In this document: piece after piece, positions 32,115 to 40,961 of the stretch
Layout: the number at the start of each line of letters is the position of its first letter
Position numbering within the stretch: position 1 is the first letter of the stretch
Assembly: GCA_964413055.1 (NCBI GenBank)
Contig: CAYPRB010000001.1
Coordinates: forward strand, 62,001 to 126,000
Origin: UBA3102 sp964413055
Lineage (GTDB): Bacteria > Bacillota > Desulfotomaculia > Desulfotomaculales > Pelotomaculaceae
Reading direction: 5' to 3'
DNA length: 64,000 nucleotides
Made by a program: the position numbers and the translations under genes
The notes under the pieces: model-generated
Databases searched by the model: none
Told to the model about the DNA's origin: nothing
Seen by the model: only the letters and a program-made list of their open reading frames with translations

Positions 32115-32927
32115 ATGCAAGATCAAATGACCCAAAAACTACTGGCCGGTTTCTACGAAGAATTAAATCAAGTACCGGTTCCTAAAGGCGCCGTGGTTTT
32201 CTCCCTGCCGACACCGGAAGAGTTAATTAAGGGACGGGAAAAAGCGGTTCCGCTGCTGGAACTCTGTCCGCCTGCGGTCAATCCGGCTGATTTTTTCATG
32301 GTTTTAAACCGGGTAGCCGGTGTGGTTCAGCAGCACCAGCCCGGTTTGGATGCGGAAATAGAGCAAATTAAGACTGTTTTGCCGGTGAAGCCTGAGAACC
32401 GGAAAGCTTTTGTTGCCCGGGTGTTCACCCCGGGAGCCGAACTGTTATCCCTGTTTGATGCGGAAGTTGTTCCCGAAGCCTTCGGTTTGTTGCTGCGCTA
32501 TACCGCAAAGCTGTTTATGCGGCAATATACCGAAAAAATGGCGTATTATTATGATTTGGAACGGTGGCAAAAAGGGGTGTGCCCGGTATGCGGGGGCCGG
32601 CCGGGAATGGCGTTGCTGGGCAAAGAATACGGGCAGCGGTATTTATACTGCGGGTTGTGCGAGGTGCGGTGGCGTTTCCGGCGTTTGGGCTGTCCGTACT
32701 GCGCGAATGAGCATTCGCAATTTATAACTGTCGAGGGAATGGAAATGTACCGGATCTATTATTGCGAGCAGTGCCGGGGTTATCTTAAGACCGTGGATGA
32801 GAAAAGCACCGGCGGCGAAAAAATCGACCTGTTTTGGGAAGATATTAATACCGTTTGTCTGGATCTCCTGGCTATGCGTGAAGGTTACCATAACTACCGC
32901 CCCGATCCTGATCTGACAAATAATTAA
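32115..32927 (+). CDS. fdhE: Formate dehydrogenase accessory protein FdhE
   Basis: 270-aa cytoplasmic chaperone-like factor for formate dehydrogenase maturation. Four CxxC pairs at about residues 155-230 form two rubredoxin-type metal sites: CPVCGGRPG, YCGLCEVRWRFRRLGCPYC and YYCEQCRGYLKTVD, all FdhE hallmarks. The N-terminal half is helical. Start ATG at 32115, with GAAAGGGGC upstream. The 187-nt space before it and the upstream terminator suggest its own promoter, but it belongs to the same functional cluster. Confidence 0.9.
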   Translation: MQDQMTQKLLAGFYEELNQVPVPKGAVVFSLPTPEELIKGREKAVPLLELCPPAVNPADFFMVLNRVAGVVQQHQPGLDAEIEQIKTVLPVKPENRKAFVARVFTPGAELLSLFDAEVVPEAFGLLLRYTAKLFMRQYTEKMAYYYDLERWQKGVCPVCGGRPGMALLGKEYGQRYLYCGLCEVRWRFRRLGCPYCANEHSQFITVEGMEMYRIYYCEQCRGYLKTVDEKSTGGEKIDLFWEDINTVCLDLLAMREGYHNYRPDPDLTNN

Positions 32928-33008
32928 AAAATAAACAGCGTAATGTATAATATTACTGTTTAGGGCAGATACTGTTTTCAGCGAAAGACAAACGAGGGGG
33001 TTTTGGTT

Positions 33009-33212
33009 ATGGAGGTAAGTGCCCGCAATCAATTGCAGGCCCGGGTAAAAGAGGTGAAGAACGGCGCTACGGTTTCCGAAGTGCTGCTTGATGTCGGCGG
33101 CCAGGAGATGTGTTCCACCATCACGACAAATTCAGTGCAAAATCTGGGTTTAAAAGCCGGTGATCAAGTCAAGGCCGTAGTCAAAGCCAGTTCAGTAATG
33201 ATTATGAAATAA
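33009..33212 (+). CDS. Molbindin (Mop/TOBE-domain) protein
   Basis: 67-aa single Mop domain: SARNQLQARVKEVKNGATVSEVLLDVGG, then LGLKAGDQVKAVVKASSVMI, the standard molybdate/tungstate-binding fold. Oligomers store or buffer molybdate/tungstate. ATG at 33009 is 8 nt after GAGGGGG; the TTG at 33003 is too close to it. Placed after fdhE and followed by a terminator, so it closes the Mo/W-formate dehydrogenase block. Confidence 0.9.
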   Translation: MEVSARNQLQARVKEVKNGATVSEVLLDVGGQEMCSTITTNSVQNLGLKAGDQVKAVVKASSVMIMK

Positions 33213-33245
33213 TTGGCTTTTTAAAGGAGCAATCATAATAGGCGT

Positions 33246-33281
33246 CCTGTGTTGCCTTTTAGCGCAACGCAGGGCTTTTTT
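33246..33281 (+). terminator. Rho-independent terminator after molbindin gene
   Basis: CCTGTGTTGC (33246-33255) pairs with GCAACGCAGG (33264-33273), then GC and a T-run. Confidence 0.85.
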
Positions 33282-33469
33282 ATCGTTTAAGATGGTCCCG
33301 TATCGCCCGAAACAAGCCTTTGTTTGACCCGGCGTGAAGCAATGCCAAGGCGCGCTAGCTTTTTTTTGGAGTCGACCGGAGGAGGATTTGGTTGAAAAAC
33401 GGCAAAGTTTTACTTGAAAATTATTGGGGCAAACTTTATGCTATACTTATAGACAATTAAATACTAAAA

Positions 33470-33556
33470 ATGGGGAGCTGAAGTATTTCGGCTGAGAAAG
33501 AAAGTGGTTCTGACCCATGGTACCTGATCTGGGTAATGCCAGCGTAGGGACGCAGC
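33470..33556 (+). promoter_or_regulatory. TPP riboswitch (THI element)
   Basis: Contains GGGGAGCTG, GGCTGAGA, TGACCC, ACCTGATCTGGGTAATGCC and AGCGTAGGGA in the right order: all conserved TPP-aptamer segments. A TATACT at 33442-33447 is a possible -10. It stands upstream of the thiamine-precursor transporter and is linked to a terminator, so it presumably turns transcription off when TPP is bound. Confidence 0.96.
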
Positions 33557-33586
33557 TTTTAACAAGTTGAGCACGGTATGGCGGCG

Positions 33587-33617
33587 GCCTTTTACCCCCG
33601 GGTGGAAGGCTTATTTT
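33587..33617 (+). terminator. TPP riboswitch terminator
   Basis: GCCTTTTACCC pairs with GGGTGGAAGGC with G-T wobbles, then TTATTTTT; ahead of the transporter genes. Confidence 0.75.
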
Positions 33618-33707
33618 TGACTTTTGCGGGGAAGTCCAAGGTGGTGAGATGACCAAATTAAAAAGAATTTTTTATATCAGGCGTTACCGTGTATATTTAT
33701 CGTAATT

Positions 33708-34424
33708 TTGCTGGCGGGGTGGGAGGGTGCCGTGCGGTGGTGGGCGATCCCGGATTATATCCTGCCGGGGCCTTTGCAGGTGTTGTCCGCTTTTGCCGGC
33801 CAGCTGTCCCTGATCGCGCAGCACGCCCGGAGCACTCTGATAGAATGCCTGGCCGGATTTTCTGCGGCAATCATGTTTTCTTTCGTGGCGGCGTTTGCAA
33901 TGGACGAAATACTACTGGTAAAAAGATTAATTTATCCTTTGATTGTTGCTTCCCAGACTATTCCCATCATATCCGTGGCCCCGCTTTTTATTATCTGGTT
34001 CGGATACGGGATGCTGCCCAAGATCATTGTCGTTTTTCTAGTGTGTTTTTTCCCCGTTACGATCAGTTTACTGGGCGGGCTTACGGCCGTGGACAGGGAG
34101 TATATTGAGCTATTCCGGTCCATGCAGGCGGGCAGGGTGGATATTTTTCGCATGGTTAAGCTGCCCCTGGCGTTGCCCGCGTTTTTTTCCGGGCTTAAGA
34201 TATCCACCGCTTACAGTGTTATGGGCGCGGTGATCGGCGAATGGCTGGGGGCCAAGCAGGGGTTGGGCATTTACATGACCCTTTCTCAGCGTTCGTTCGA
34301 GGTGGACCGGGTGTTTGCGGCCATTCTGGCCGTTACCTTGTTGAGTGCGGCATTGTTCGCGGTGGTGGTGCTTGTTGAAAGACTGGTCATTCCGTGGAAG
34401 CGATTAACCGATGAAAGGAATTGA
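33708..34424 (+). CDS. thiX: Thiamine-precursor ABC transporter permease (ThiX-like); 5' end uncertain
   Basis: Permease of the BPD_transp_1 type (SsuC/TauC/ThiX). About six helices, with the C-terminal EAA-loop region GRVDIFRMVKLPLALPAFFSGLKIS and EWLGAKQGLGIYM. Annotated from TTG 33708 (238 aa), but this cuts the first membrane helix. The frame is open upstream to 33648 and reads KKNFLYQALPCIFIVILLAGWE without a normal start codon. An ATG at 33649 with AAGGTGGTGAG ahead of it is in another frame; a -1 shift at the six T at 33668-33673 would join it. So this is a homopolymer error, a frameshift, or a non-standard ATT start. First gene of thiXYZ-thiN under the TPP riboswitch. Confidence 0.85.
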   Translation: MLAGWEGAVRWWAIPDYILPGPLQVLSAFAGQLSLIAQHARSTLIECLAGFSAAIMFSFVAAFAMDEILLVKRLIYPLIVASQTIPIISVAPLFIIWFGYGMLPKIIVVFLVCFFPVTISLLGGLTAVDREYIELFRSMQAGRVDIFRMVKLPLALPAFFSGLKISTAYSVMGAVIGEWLGAKQGLGIYMTLSQRSFEVDRVFAAILAVTLLSAALFAVVVLVERLVIPWKRLTDERN

Positions 34425-34429
34425 AAAAT

Positions 34430-35434
34430 ATGAAATTGAGTAAAAAAAGAATAGCGGTTATTGCGGTTTTAGTCCTGACCTTGTTTTTGGCGGCGGGCTG
34501 CAATGCCGGGAATAACCAGGAGCCGGTGGCGCAGCTGAATAAAGTCACGGTCCTGCTGGACTGGACGCCCAACACCAACCATACCGGAATTTACGCGGCC
34601 AGGGAGCTGGGGTATTATAAGGACCGGGGGCTGGACGTGGAAATAGTGCAGCCTTCCGAAGGGGGCACTTCCCAGTTGATAGCAGCCGGGCAGGGTGATT
34701 TCGGCTTTAGTTACCAGGAAGAGGTAACCATTGCCCGCACCAAGGGCCTGCCCGTCAAAGCGCTGGCCGCGGTGATCCAGCACAACACTTCCGGTTTCGC
34801 ATCGCCCGTGGAGAAAGGAATCGAGACGCCCAAAGATTTTGAAGGCAAAAAATACGGGGGCTGGGGCTCGCCTGCCGAAGAAGCCATGATCAAAGCCCTC
34901 ATGAACCGGGCGGGGGCGGATTTTTCCCGGGTGGAGATGATCAACATCGGTACTTCCGATTTCTTTACCAGCATCGCAAAGGATGTTGATTTCGCCTGGA
35001 TTTATTGGGGTTGGACCGGTATTGAGTCCGGGTTGAGGGAAGTACCCCTGAACTTTATCCGCCTTACGGACTACAGCGCGGTTCTTGACTTCTATTCACC
35101 GGTTTTGATCGCAGCGGAAGGTACTGTCGCCGACCGGCCGGAGCTGGTTGCCGCCTTTATCGCGGCCACGGCCCAGGGCTACGAATATTGTATCGAACAC
35201 CCGCAGGAAGCCGGTCAAATCCTGCTGGACAGTGTTCCGGAATTGAACGCCGGCCTGGTTTTGGCCAGTCAAGAATACCTGGCCGGGCAGTACCGGGCGG
35301 GTGCCGCCGCATGGGGCCAAATGTCGGCCGCCAGATGGGAAAATTATGCCGCCTGGATGTATGAACAGGGGTTGATCGAGCAGCCGCTGGCAGCGGAAAA
35401 AGCTTTCACCAATGAATTTTTACCCGGGGAGTAG
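34430..35434 (+). CDS. thiY: Thiamine-precursor-binding lipoprotein (ThiY-like, NMT1/THI5 domain)
   Basis: 334-aa lipoprotein. Basic start (KLSKKRIAVIAVLVLTLF), lipobox LAAGC with Cys at about residue 24. The mature part has VTVLLDWTPNTNHTGIYAARELGYYKDRGLDVEIVQP, the hallmark NMT1/THI5-like opening, and GGTSQLIAAGQGDFGFSYQEE. Binds a pyrimidine precursor such as formylaminopyrimidine or HMP (family knowledge). ATG 34430 chosen over TTG 34421: GAAAGGAA lies 8 nt upstream. The TTG would overlap the thiX stop. The system lies behind a TPP riboswitch, which supports a thiamine role over sulfonate or nitrate. Confidence 0.9.
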   Translation: MKLSKKRIAVIAVLVLTLFLAAGCNAGNNQEPVAQLNKVTVLLDWTPNTNHTGIYAARELGYYKDRGLDVEIVQPSEGGTSQLIAAGQGDFGFSYQEEVTIARTKGLPVKALAAVIQHNTSGFASPVEKGIETPKDFEGKKYGGWGSPAEEAMIKALMNRAGADFSRVEMINIGTSDFFTSIAKDVDFAWIYWGWTGIESGLREVPLNFIRLTDYSAVLDFYSPVLIAAEGTVADRPELVAAFIAATAQGYEYCIEHPQEAGQILLDSVPELNAGLVLASQEYLAGQYRAGAAAWGQMSAARWENYAAWMYEQGLIEQPLAAEKAFTNEFLPGE

Positions 35435-35442
35435 TATAATCA

Positions 35443-36183
35443 TTGCCTGAAATTGTGGTTACCGGAGTTAGAAAGACGCTCGGGGGGCTTTTAACTCTCG
35501 AAGAAATCAATATCAAGGCTGGTGACGGGGCTTTCGTCGGTATACTCGGGCCGAGCGGCTGCGGTAAAAGCACGCTTTTCAACATTATTTCCGGGTTGAT
35601 GCGGCCCGACGCGGGAAGGGTTTTTATCGACGGCCGGGACGTCACCGGCCGGACCGGGCGGGTTAGTTACATGCGCCAGAAAGACCTGCTTTTACCTTCC
35701 ATGAACGTTCTGGACAATGTGAGCGTGCCCCTGGTCTTAAAGGGCATGCCCAAAAACAAGGCCCGTGCCGAAGCCGGTAAACATTTTAAGAAATTTGGGC
35801 TGGACGGTTTCCAAAAATATTATCCCGGACAGCTGTCGGGTGGTATGAAACAAAGGGCGGCGATGTTGCGGACCTATCTTTTTTCCAGCGATATCCTGCT
35901 GTTGGACGAGCCGTTTGCCTCGCTGGATGCCATAACCAAGAAAAAAATGCACTCGTGGCTAATCGGGGTGTTTAACGAGCTTGGTCCCACGGTTCTTTTT
36001 ATCACGCACGACGTCGAGGAGGCACTCTACCTGTGCGACAAGGTATACGTGCTGTCGGACTGCCCCACCGTGGTCAAGCTGGAGACAGACGTTCCGTTTT
36101 GCCGGCCCGGGCACGGGCGTACCATCACCGTGCCGGAATACGGTGCGGTGCGGGATGCCATTATGGATGCCCTGGCCGTATAG
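35443..36183 (+). CDS. thiZ: Thiamine-precursor ABC transporter ATPase (ThiZ-like)
   Basis: 246-aa ATPase. Walker A LGPSGCGKST, Q-loop YMRQKDLLLP, signature LSGGMKQRAAMLRTYL, Walker B ILLLDEPFASLD, switch His in FITHDVEEALYL. All intact, in the SsuB/TauB/ThiZ subfamily. Start TTG 35443 with GGGGAG about 12 nt upstream, 8 nt after thiY. It completes the transporter with ThiX and ThiY. Confidence 0.91.
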   Translation: MPEIVVTGVRKTLGGLLTLEEINIKAGDGAFVGILGPSGCGKSTLFNIISGLMRPDAGRVFIDGRDVTGRTGRVSYMRQKDLLLPSMNVLDNVSVPLVLKGMPKNKARAEAGKHFKKFGLDGFQKYYPGQLSGGMKQRAAMLRTYLFSSDILLLDEPFASLDAITKKKMHSWLIGVFNELGPTVLFITHDVEEALYLCDKVYVLSDCPTVVKLETDVPFCRPGHGRTITVPEYGAVRDAIMDALAV

Positions 36184-36205
36184 TGGTGCGGAGGTTGATG
36201 CAGCA

Positions 36206-36850
36206 TTGCGTTTTTTGATTATGACCAACGGGGAATACGGTGATTTAAACTGGTACCGGGGACGGGCGGGACGCTTTGACCGGATTTACTGTGTGGACGG
36301 GGGGAGCCGCCGGGCAAAACAACTCGGGGTGGTGCCGGACCGGGTGGTGGGAGATATGGATTCTATAACCGGGGCCGACCGGCACGATATGGAGAATAAC
36401 GGTGTTCGCTTCAGCGTGTTTCCCCCTGAAAAGGACTATACCGATACCCAACTGGCACTGGATCTGGCGGTAAGGGAAGGGGCCCGGGAGATCGTCGTCT
36501 GGGGCGGGACCGGCAGCCGCCTGGACCACACGCTTTCCAATCTGTGCAGCAGCCTGGCGTTGGTCAGGCGCGGGGTGAGCGTGTTTTTCGAGGCGCCGGA
36601 CGTGGATGTCTACCTGGTCCGGGACCGCCTGTTGCTGCCGGGTAAGCCCGGAGATACGGTTTCCCTGATCGTGCTGGGCGACCGGGCAACCGGGGTAACC
36701 CTGCACGATTTTCGCTATCCCCTGGAAGGAGTTGTCCTGGAGGGCAGCTGGCAGTGGGCGGTCTCCAACGTGGTGACGGGGACAGCCCCCGCCGTGCGGG
36801 TGGCCACCGGCGTGCTGGCCGTTTTTCATTACAAGCGTTTGAGCCCGTAA
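36206..36850 (+). CDS. thiN: Thiamine pyrophosphokinase
   Basis: 214-aa cytoplasmic enzyme making TPP from thiamine and ATP. VDGGSRRAKQLGVVPDRVVGDMDSI, FPPEKDYTDTQLALDLAV and VVWGGTGSRLDHTLSNL are the diagnostic TPK blocks; the C-terminal beta domain includes LEGVVLEGSWQWAVSNVVTG. The frame is open far upstream through thiZ, but TTG 36206 has GGAGG 11 nt ahead and gives a normal length. Last gene of the TPP-riboswitch operon: precursor uptake followed by cofactor activation. It ends 6 nt from the convergent gene. Confidence 0.92.
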   Translation: MRFLIMTNGEYGDLNWYRGRAGRFDRIYCVDGGSRRAKQLGVVPDRVVGDMDSITGADRHDMENNGVRFSVFPPEKDYTDTQLALDLAVREGAREIVVWGGTGSRLDHTLSNLCSSLALVRRGVSVFFEAPDVDVYLVRDRLLLPGKPGDTVSLIVLGDRATGVTLHDFRYPLEGVVLEGSWQWAVSNVVTGTAPAVRVATGVLAVFHYKRLSP

Positions 36851-36856
36851 GACTGT

Positions 36857-37348
36857 TTACATCTGTCCCACCACGGAAGACATGTGCCCGCACCACTCCG
36901 CGGTTTCGCGAAAAACATCCTGCAACAAATACCGGTAAATGGCGCCGGCCAGCACTTGGACCTGTTCCGTCCGGGACAGCGGGACGCCCTGGCGTACAAC
37001 CTGCCAGTCAGGCACGGTCATTTTTTCCGGCAGCTTGCTGCCGATGGTAAAACATATCTTTTCACCGGGGATTGCCTGGCGTTCGTAGATGGCGGACAAA
37101 TCGCCGGGTACCGCGGTGATTTCTTGCTGCGTGGCAATGACAAACAGCTTGGGCCGCAGGCGCCTGACCACCTCCCATTTAGCCCCGCCGTTATTTTCAC
37201 CCCCGTCCCAATACCAGTAAACCACATCGGTTTCTGTTTCCGGGGGGGGCCCTGGTTCGGGACCGGTGGTTATTTTAAAGTCTTCCTTTTCCCATGCCGC
37301 CAGCTCCGCGCCGGCGCAGCCGGGAGCATAAACCGCAAACTGCCGCAC
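36857..37348 (-). CDS. Hypothetical protein, 163 aa
   Basis: Not recognised. Start GTG at 37348 with GGAGG 7 nt upstream, so translation is credible. Acidic N-terminal half with Pro/Glu-rich PEPGPPPETETD, YWYWDGGENNGG, then a mixed region (RPKLFVIATQQEI, GEKICFTIGSKLPEKM) and a helical C-terminus with WCGHM. No signal peptide or membrane segment. 36 nt after the sirtuin gene on the same strand, so possibly co-transcribed with it. The strand opposite thiN is separate (convergent, 6-nt gap). Confidence 0.6.
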   Translation of the reverse strand: MRQFAVYAPGCAGAELAAWEKEDFKITTGPEPGPPPETETDVVYWYWDGGENNGGAKWEVVRRLRPKLFVIATQQEITAVPGDLSAIYERQAIPGEKICFTIGSKLPEKMTVPDWQVVRQGVPLSRTEQVQVLAGAIYRYLLQDVFRETAEWCGHMSSVVGQM

Positions 37349-37384
37349 ACCTGAACACCTCCATGGTGATTAATTTTTCTGGTT

Positions 37385-38215
37385 TTATTGTTCGAGGGCC
37401 GCGTCGATGCCTTGCAGCCCTTCCAATGCGGAGCAAGGCAGGGAAAGGTGGGGGATGCCGATTTGTGATTCCCGGGGGTTGATCCGTACCACCGTGGTAT
37501 GGGACCGGGAGCCCAGGTGTTCCGTTAGCCGGCGAATGGTCGGCACGGCGGTGCCGGCACCCATTTCGACGACCACCAACGGGTTTTTGCGGTGGTGGTA
37601 TAAAAATTTAGTAAAAATGTTATTCTGACGGTCGGTGCGCTCACTGAGCCAGGAGAAGTCCCCGAACATCAGAATGTTCGGGCGGGCGACCGCGGCGCAG
37701 TGCGGGCACTGGGGGATCTGGCGCGCGCGCATGGTTGCCTCGTCAACGGTGATGACGGTGTCGTTTTCCCAGATGGCGTCGCTGCACGGCGTCAGGCACT
37801 GCAGGTAATGAATCGAGCCGTGTACTTCATAAACCTGGTTTTCCTCGAAACCGGCCTTTTGAAAATGCCCGTCCACGTTGGAAGTGGCGACAAAATAATC
37901 CAGGCCGAATTGTTTAATCCAGCGCAGTAAAATTTGAAAACCTTCGTGGGGCGGGGTTTCACGGTAGAGGTTGGCGCGGTGTCCGTAGAATCCCCATCCG
38001 AACGCCGGATCCATAGCAAAATGCATCGGGTCCGCGGCTTCATAAAAGTTGATGCCCAGGCGTTCGTACATGGGATAGGCGTTCCAAAAACCCTTGTCGC
38101 CGCGAAAGTCCGGCAGTCCGGAGTCGACTCCCATACCGGCCCCGGCGGTGATAACGATAGCCTTCGCTTTTTTAAGTACCGCGGCGGCTTTTTTAAACTT
38201 TTCCGCTAATACCAT
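37385..38215 (-). CDS. NAD-dependent protein deacylase (SIR2 family)
   Basis: 276-aa sirtuin. NAD site ITAGAGMGVDSGLPDFRGDKGFW; TSNVDGHFQKAGF, the family's NxD region; EVHGSIHYLQC, which contains the catalytic His; zinc cysteines CLTPC and CPHC; then NILMFGDF and a C-terminal VVEMGAGTAVPTIRR nucleotide-binding segment. It probably removes acyl groups from lysine using NAD+. Start ATG at 38215 with GGGGAGGT 7 nt upstream. Downstream lies the unknown 163-aa gene. Confidence 0.9.
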   Translation of the reverse strand: MVLAEKFKKAAAVLKKAKAIVITAGAGMGVDSGLPDFRGDKGFWNAYPMYERLGINFYEAADPMHFAMDPAFGWGFYGHRANLYRETPPHEGFQILLRWIKQFGLDYFVATSNVDGHFQKAGFEENQVYEVHGSIHYLQCLTPCSDAIWENDTVITVDEATMRARQIPQCPHCAAVARPNILMFGDFSWLSERTDRQNNIFTKFLYHHRKNPLVVVEMGAGTAVPTIRRLTEHLGSRSHTTVVRINPRESQIGIPHLSLPCSALEGLQGIDAALEQ

Positions 38216-38540
38216 TTTTTACCTCCCCGGGTCTAATTAAATTAGGTTCTTTAAATTCACCGTAAGCGCAGCAGGTTTATATTAACTAAATGGTTTATAT
38301 ATAATATATAGTAACTTTTTTTGCCAACGATATCAAGCACACAGACCGGTAAAAGTACTGTTGATTATATTTCTTGTTTTTCTTTTAAAACTAAAATATT
38401 AAAGCTCCTACCGGCAAAAATATTTTTTACCGGTAGGAGCTATCAGCATTCAGCGTATGGCGAGCCCCATCGCCTGTTTTTATTTTGGCGCCTGGTTGTT
38501 GGTTAATTAGATAACCGGTGAGCCAATTTTTTAGTGTTCT
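38216..38540. other. 325-nt AT-rich space between sirtuin and hppA
   Basis: Both flanking genes run on the minus strand. It should hold the sirtuin promoter and the hppA terminator (38403-38441). TTAGTTAATATAAAC-like AT-rich DNA lies near 38270-38310. No ORF of interest. Confidence 0.5.
38403..38441 (-). terminator. Strong hairpin, terminator of hppA
   Basis: Perfect 12-bp arms AGCTCCTACCGG / CCGGTAGGAGCT with an A5/T6-containing loop that extends the stem. On the minus strand it is followed by TTTAATATTTT. Confidence 0.8.
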
Positions 38541-40619
38541 TTAATGGAACAGGACCGAACTGATAATCAGGGAAACGGTTCCCGCCACCTTGATTAACGG
38601 GTTCATGGCGGGGCCGGATGTGTCCTTGCAAGGATCACCGACGGTGTCGCCGATCACGGCCGCTTGGTGGATGGGGTTGGGTTTGCCGTCAACTTTTTTT
38701 CCACCCAGGTTGCCCGCTTCAATCCATTTTTTGGCGTTGTCCCAGGAACCGCCGGCGTTGGACAGGAACAGGGCCATCAGAACTCCGGTGGCGGTCAGTC
38801 CGGCCAGGTAACCGGCCAGGGCCAGCGCGCCCAGTCCGAAGCCGACGAGCAACGGGACGATAACGGCTACCAGACCCGGAAAAATCATCTTACTGATGGC
38901 GGAACCGGTGGCAATGCTGACGCAGCGGGCGTAATCCGGTTTGGTCGTACCCTCCATGATACCGGATATTTCGCGGAACTGACGGCGCACTTCGTTAACC
39001 ATTTCATGCGCGGCGTCGCCTACCGCCCGCATGGTGGAAGCGCTGACGACGAAGGGTATTGCCGCGCCGATCAGGAGACCGACCAGGACTTTGGGGCTGT
39101 TCAGGTTGATCACCAGGTGACCGTCCGTGAGCAACCCTGCCAGTTTCGGGTTCCGCGCCACTTCGTCCGCAAAGGCCTGGAAGAGGGCCAGGGCGGTAAG
39201 GGCGGCGGATCCGATGGCAAAACCTTTGGCGATGGCGGCGGTGGTATTGCCCACGGCGTCCAGTTTATCCGTTTTTTCACGCACCTCTTTGGGCAGCTCG
39301 GCCATTTCGGCAATGCCGCCGGCGTTATCGGCTACGGGGCCGAAGGAGTCCATGGCCACGACGATGCCGGCGGTGGAAAGCATGCCCATGGCGGCCATGG
39401 CGATACCGTAAATGGCGTGCGACGCGCTTTCCCAGCCGGCAACCCAGAAGGAGAAGAAGATGGCGCCGGCAAAGAACAGCATCGGGAAAAAGACCGACTC
39501 CATGCCCACCGACAGGCCGTGGATGATGTTGGTGGCCGGGCCGGTTTTGGAGGCCTCGGCGATGCGCATACACGGCGGCTTGTTGTTAGCGGTATAATAT
39601 TCGGTCAAGGCGCCGATGGCAATGTTTACGACCAAACCTGCCACGACGGCCAGAAAAATACCCAAACCGTCCTTACCGGAAAAAGTCCAGGAAGCCAGGA
39701 AGTAAACGCCGGCAGCGGTCATGATATTGGTGGACCACAAGCCCACGTTAAGCGCTGCCTGCGGGTTTCCGCCCTCTCCGGTACGTACGAAAAAGGTGCC
39801 GATAATGGAAGCGAGAATACCTATGGTCCCGACTGCCAGCGGGAAAAGGGCGCCCTTGGGACCGAAAATAGTATTGCCGATAATCATGGCGGCAATGGTG
39901 GTCGCGGCGTAAGATTCGAACAAGTCGGCGCCCATACCGGCGGTGTCACCCACGTTGTCACCCACGTTATCGGCGATGGTGGCCGGGTTGCGCGGGTCGT
40001 CTTCGGGGATGCCGGCTTCGACCTTACCCACCAGGTCCGCACCTACATCGGCCGCCTTGGTATAGATACCACCGCCGACCCGGGCAAAAAACGCTATGGC
40101 GCTGGCTCCGAAAGCAAAGCTGTTTATGACCACCGCGTCCTGATAAATGATATATAAAGCCGAAACGCCCAGCAGTCCGAGTCCGGCAACGGAAAGACCC
40201 ATAACCGCACCGGCGCGGAAAGAAATTTTAAGCGCCTTGCCGAGGCCGGAACTGCGTGCCGCCTCGGCGGTGCGCGCGTTGGATTTGGTGGTGCTGTTCA
40301 TCCCTATGTAACCGGCAATAGCCGAACAAACCGCCCCCACGAGAAATGAAATTGCCAGGGGAATACCCTTGACCCGGGGGTCCATGGCGGGCAACACTAA
40401 TACAAGTAAAACTGCCACGACAATAGTAAAGGGAATAAGCGTCTTGTACTGCCGGTTAAGGTAAGCCATGGCCCCTTCCTGAATGGCTTCGGATATTTCT
40501 CTCATTTTCGGGGTCCCCATGGACTCTTTCAGCACTGCGGCCATGGTGCCGAGTGCAAATAGCAACGCCACAGTTCCGGCAATTACGCCGAACCAGGCAA
40601 GCGTCATTGATTCCTGCAC
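38541..40619 (-). CDS. hppA: Membrane-bound ion-pumping pyrophosphatase
   Basis: 692-aa integral membrane PPi-driven H+ or Na+ pump with about 16 helices. Active-site blocks: DVGADLVGKVEAGIPEDDPRNPATIADNVGDNVGD at about residues 187-221, then GMGADLFESYAAT, and the C-terminal NAGGSWDNAKKWIE and GDTVGDPCKDTSGPA. GNTTAAIAKGF has Ala where K+-independent enzymes have Lys (GNTTKA), so this is the K+-dependent class; H+ versus Na+ cannot be told by eye. It recovers energy from PPi, as is common in Desulfotomaculum-type anaerobes. Start GTG at 40619 with GGGAGG 11 nt upstream. Monocistronic with its own promoter and terminator. Confidence 0.95.
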   Translation of the reverse strand: MQESMTLAWFGVIAGTVALLFALGTMAAVLKESMGTPKMREISEAIQEGAMAYLNRQYKTLIPFTIVVAVLLVLVLPAMDPRVKGIPLAISFLVGAVCSAIAGYIGMNSTTKSNARTAEAARSSGLGKALKISFRAGAVMGLSVAGLGLLGVSALYIIYQDAVVINSFAFGASAIAFFARVGGGIYTKAADVGADLVGKVEAGIPEDDPRNPATIADNVGDNVGDTAGMGADLFESYAATTIAAMIIGNTIFGPKGALFPLAVGTIGILASIIGTFFVRTGEGGNPQAALNVGLWSTNIMTAAGVYFLASWTFSGKDGLGIFLAVVAGLVVNIAIGALTEYYTANNKPPCMRIAEASKTGPATNIIHGLSVGMESVFFPMLFFAGAIFFSFWVAGWESASHAIYGIAMAAMGMLSTAGIVVAMDSFGPVADNAGGIAEMAELPKEVREKTDKLDAVGNTTAAIAKGFAIGSAALTALALFQAFADEVARNPKLAGLLTDGHLVINLNSPKVLVGLLIGAAIPFVVSASTMRAVGDAAHEMVNEVRRQFREISGIMEGTTKPDYARCVSIATGSAISKMIFPGLVAVIVPLLVGFGLGALALAGYLAGLTATGVLMALFLSNAGGSWDNAKKWIEAGNLGGKKVDGKPNPIHQAAVIGDTVGDPCKDTSGPAMNPLIKVAGTVSLIISSVLFH

Positions 40620-40961
40620 TTTTTAGTTAACCTCCCTTTCTACCTGCATTTGGTAAAATTTTTCTTCTGTTTTATGCATAAGTTAATGTTTTAAGCGTAA
40701 CAATAAATACTAGCAAAAAGTATGCTAAAATTCTCATTGCCTGTCCTTCTTTTAATAAATAAAAAAATAAAATAACGGCAGTGCTCCTGTCTCAGTCATC
40801 CACCCCCCGTGCCGTGCTCAAGCAATTATATCATACTATGAAAATACTGACAATCTGTCAGGAAGAGTAACAAATATTTACCAGTTTTAATTTTTTTTGC
40901 ATTGCAGATATGAGTATGTGTTGTTATTAGGAAATACTTTGGTCGGAATTTTTGAGTCGCC
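40620..40961. other. 342-nt upstream region of hppA
   Basis: AT-rich. Holds the minus-strand hppA promoter at 40825-40853 and so a leader of about 200 nt. A CTGACA/TGTCAG palindrome (40846-40861) overlaps the -35 and might be an operator. No ORF seen. Confidence 0.5.
40825..40853 (-). promoter_or_regulatory. Sigma-A promoter of hppA
   Basis: On the minus strand: TTGTCA (40853-40848), 17-nt spacer, TATAAT (40830-40825). Confidence 0.75.

Noticed and set aside
38664..40157. 497-codon plus-strand open frame opposite hppA
   Set aside because: Antisense shadow of the clearly coding pyrophosphatase; Gly/His-rich low-complexity translation with no ribosome site.
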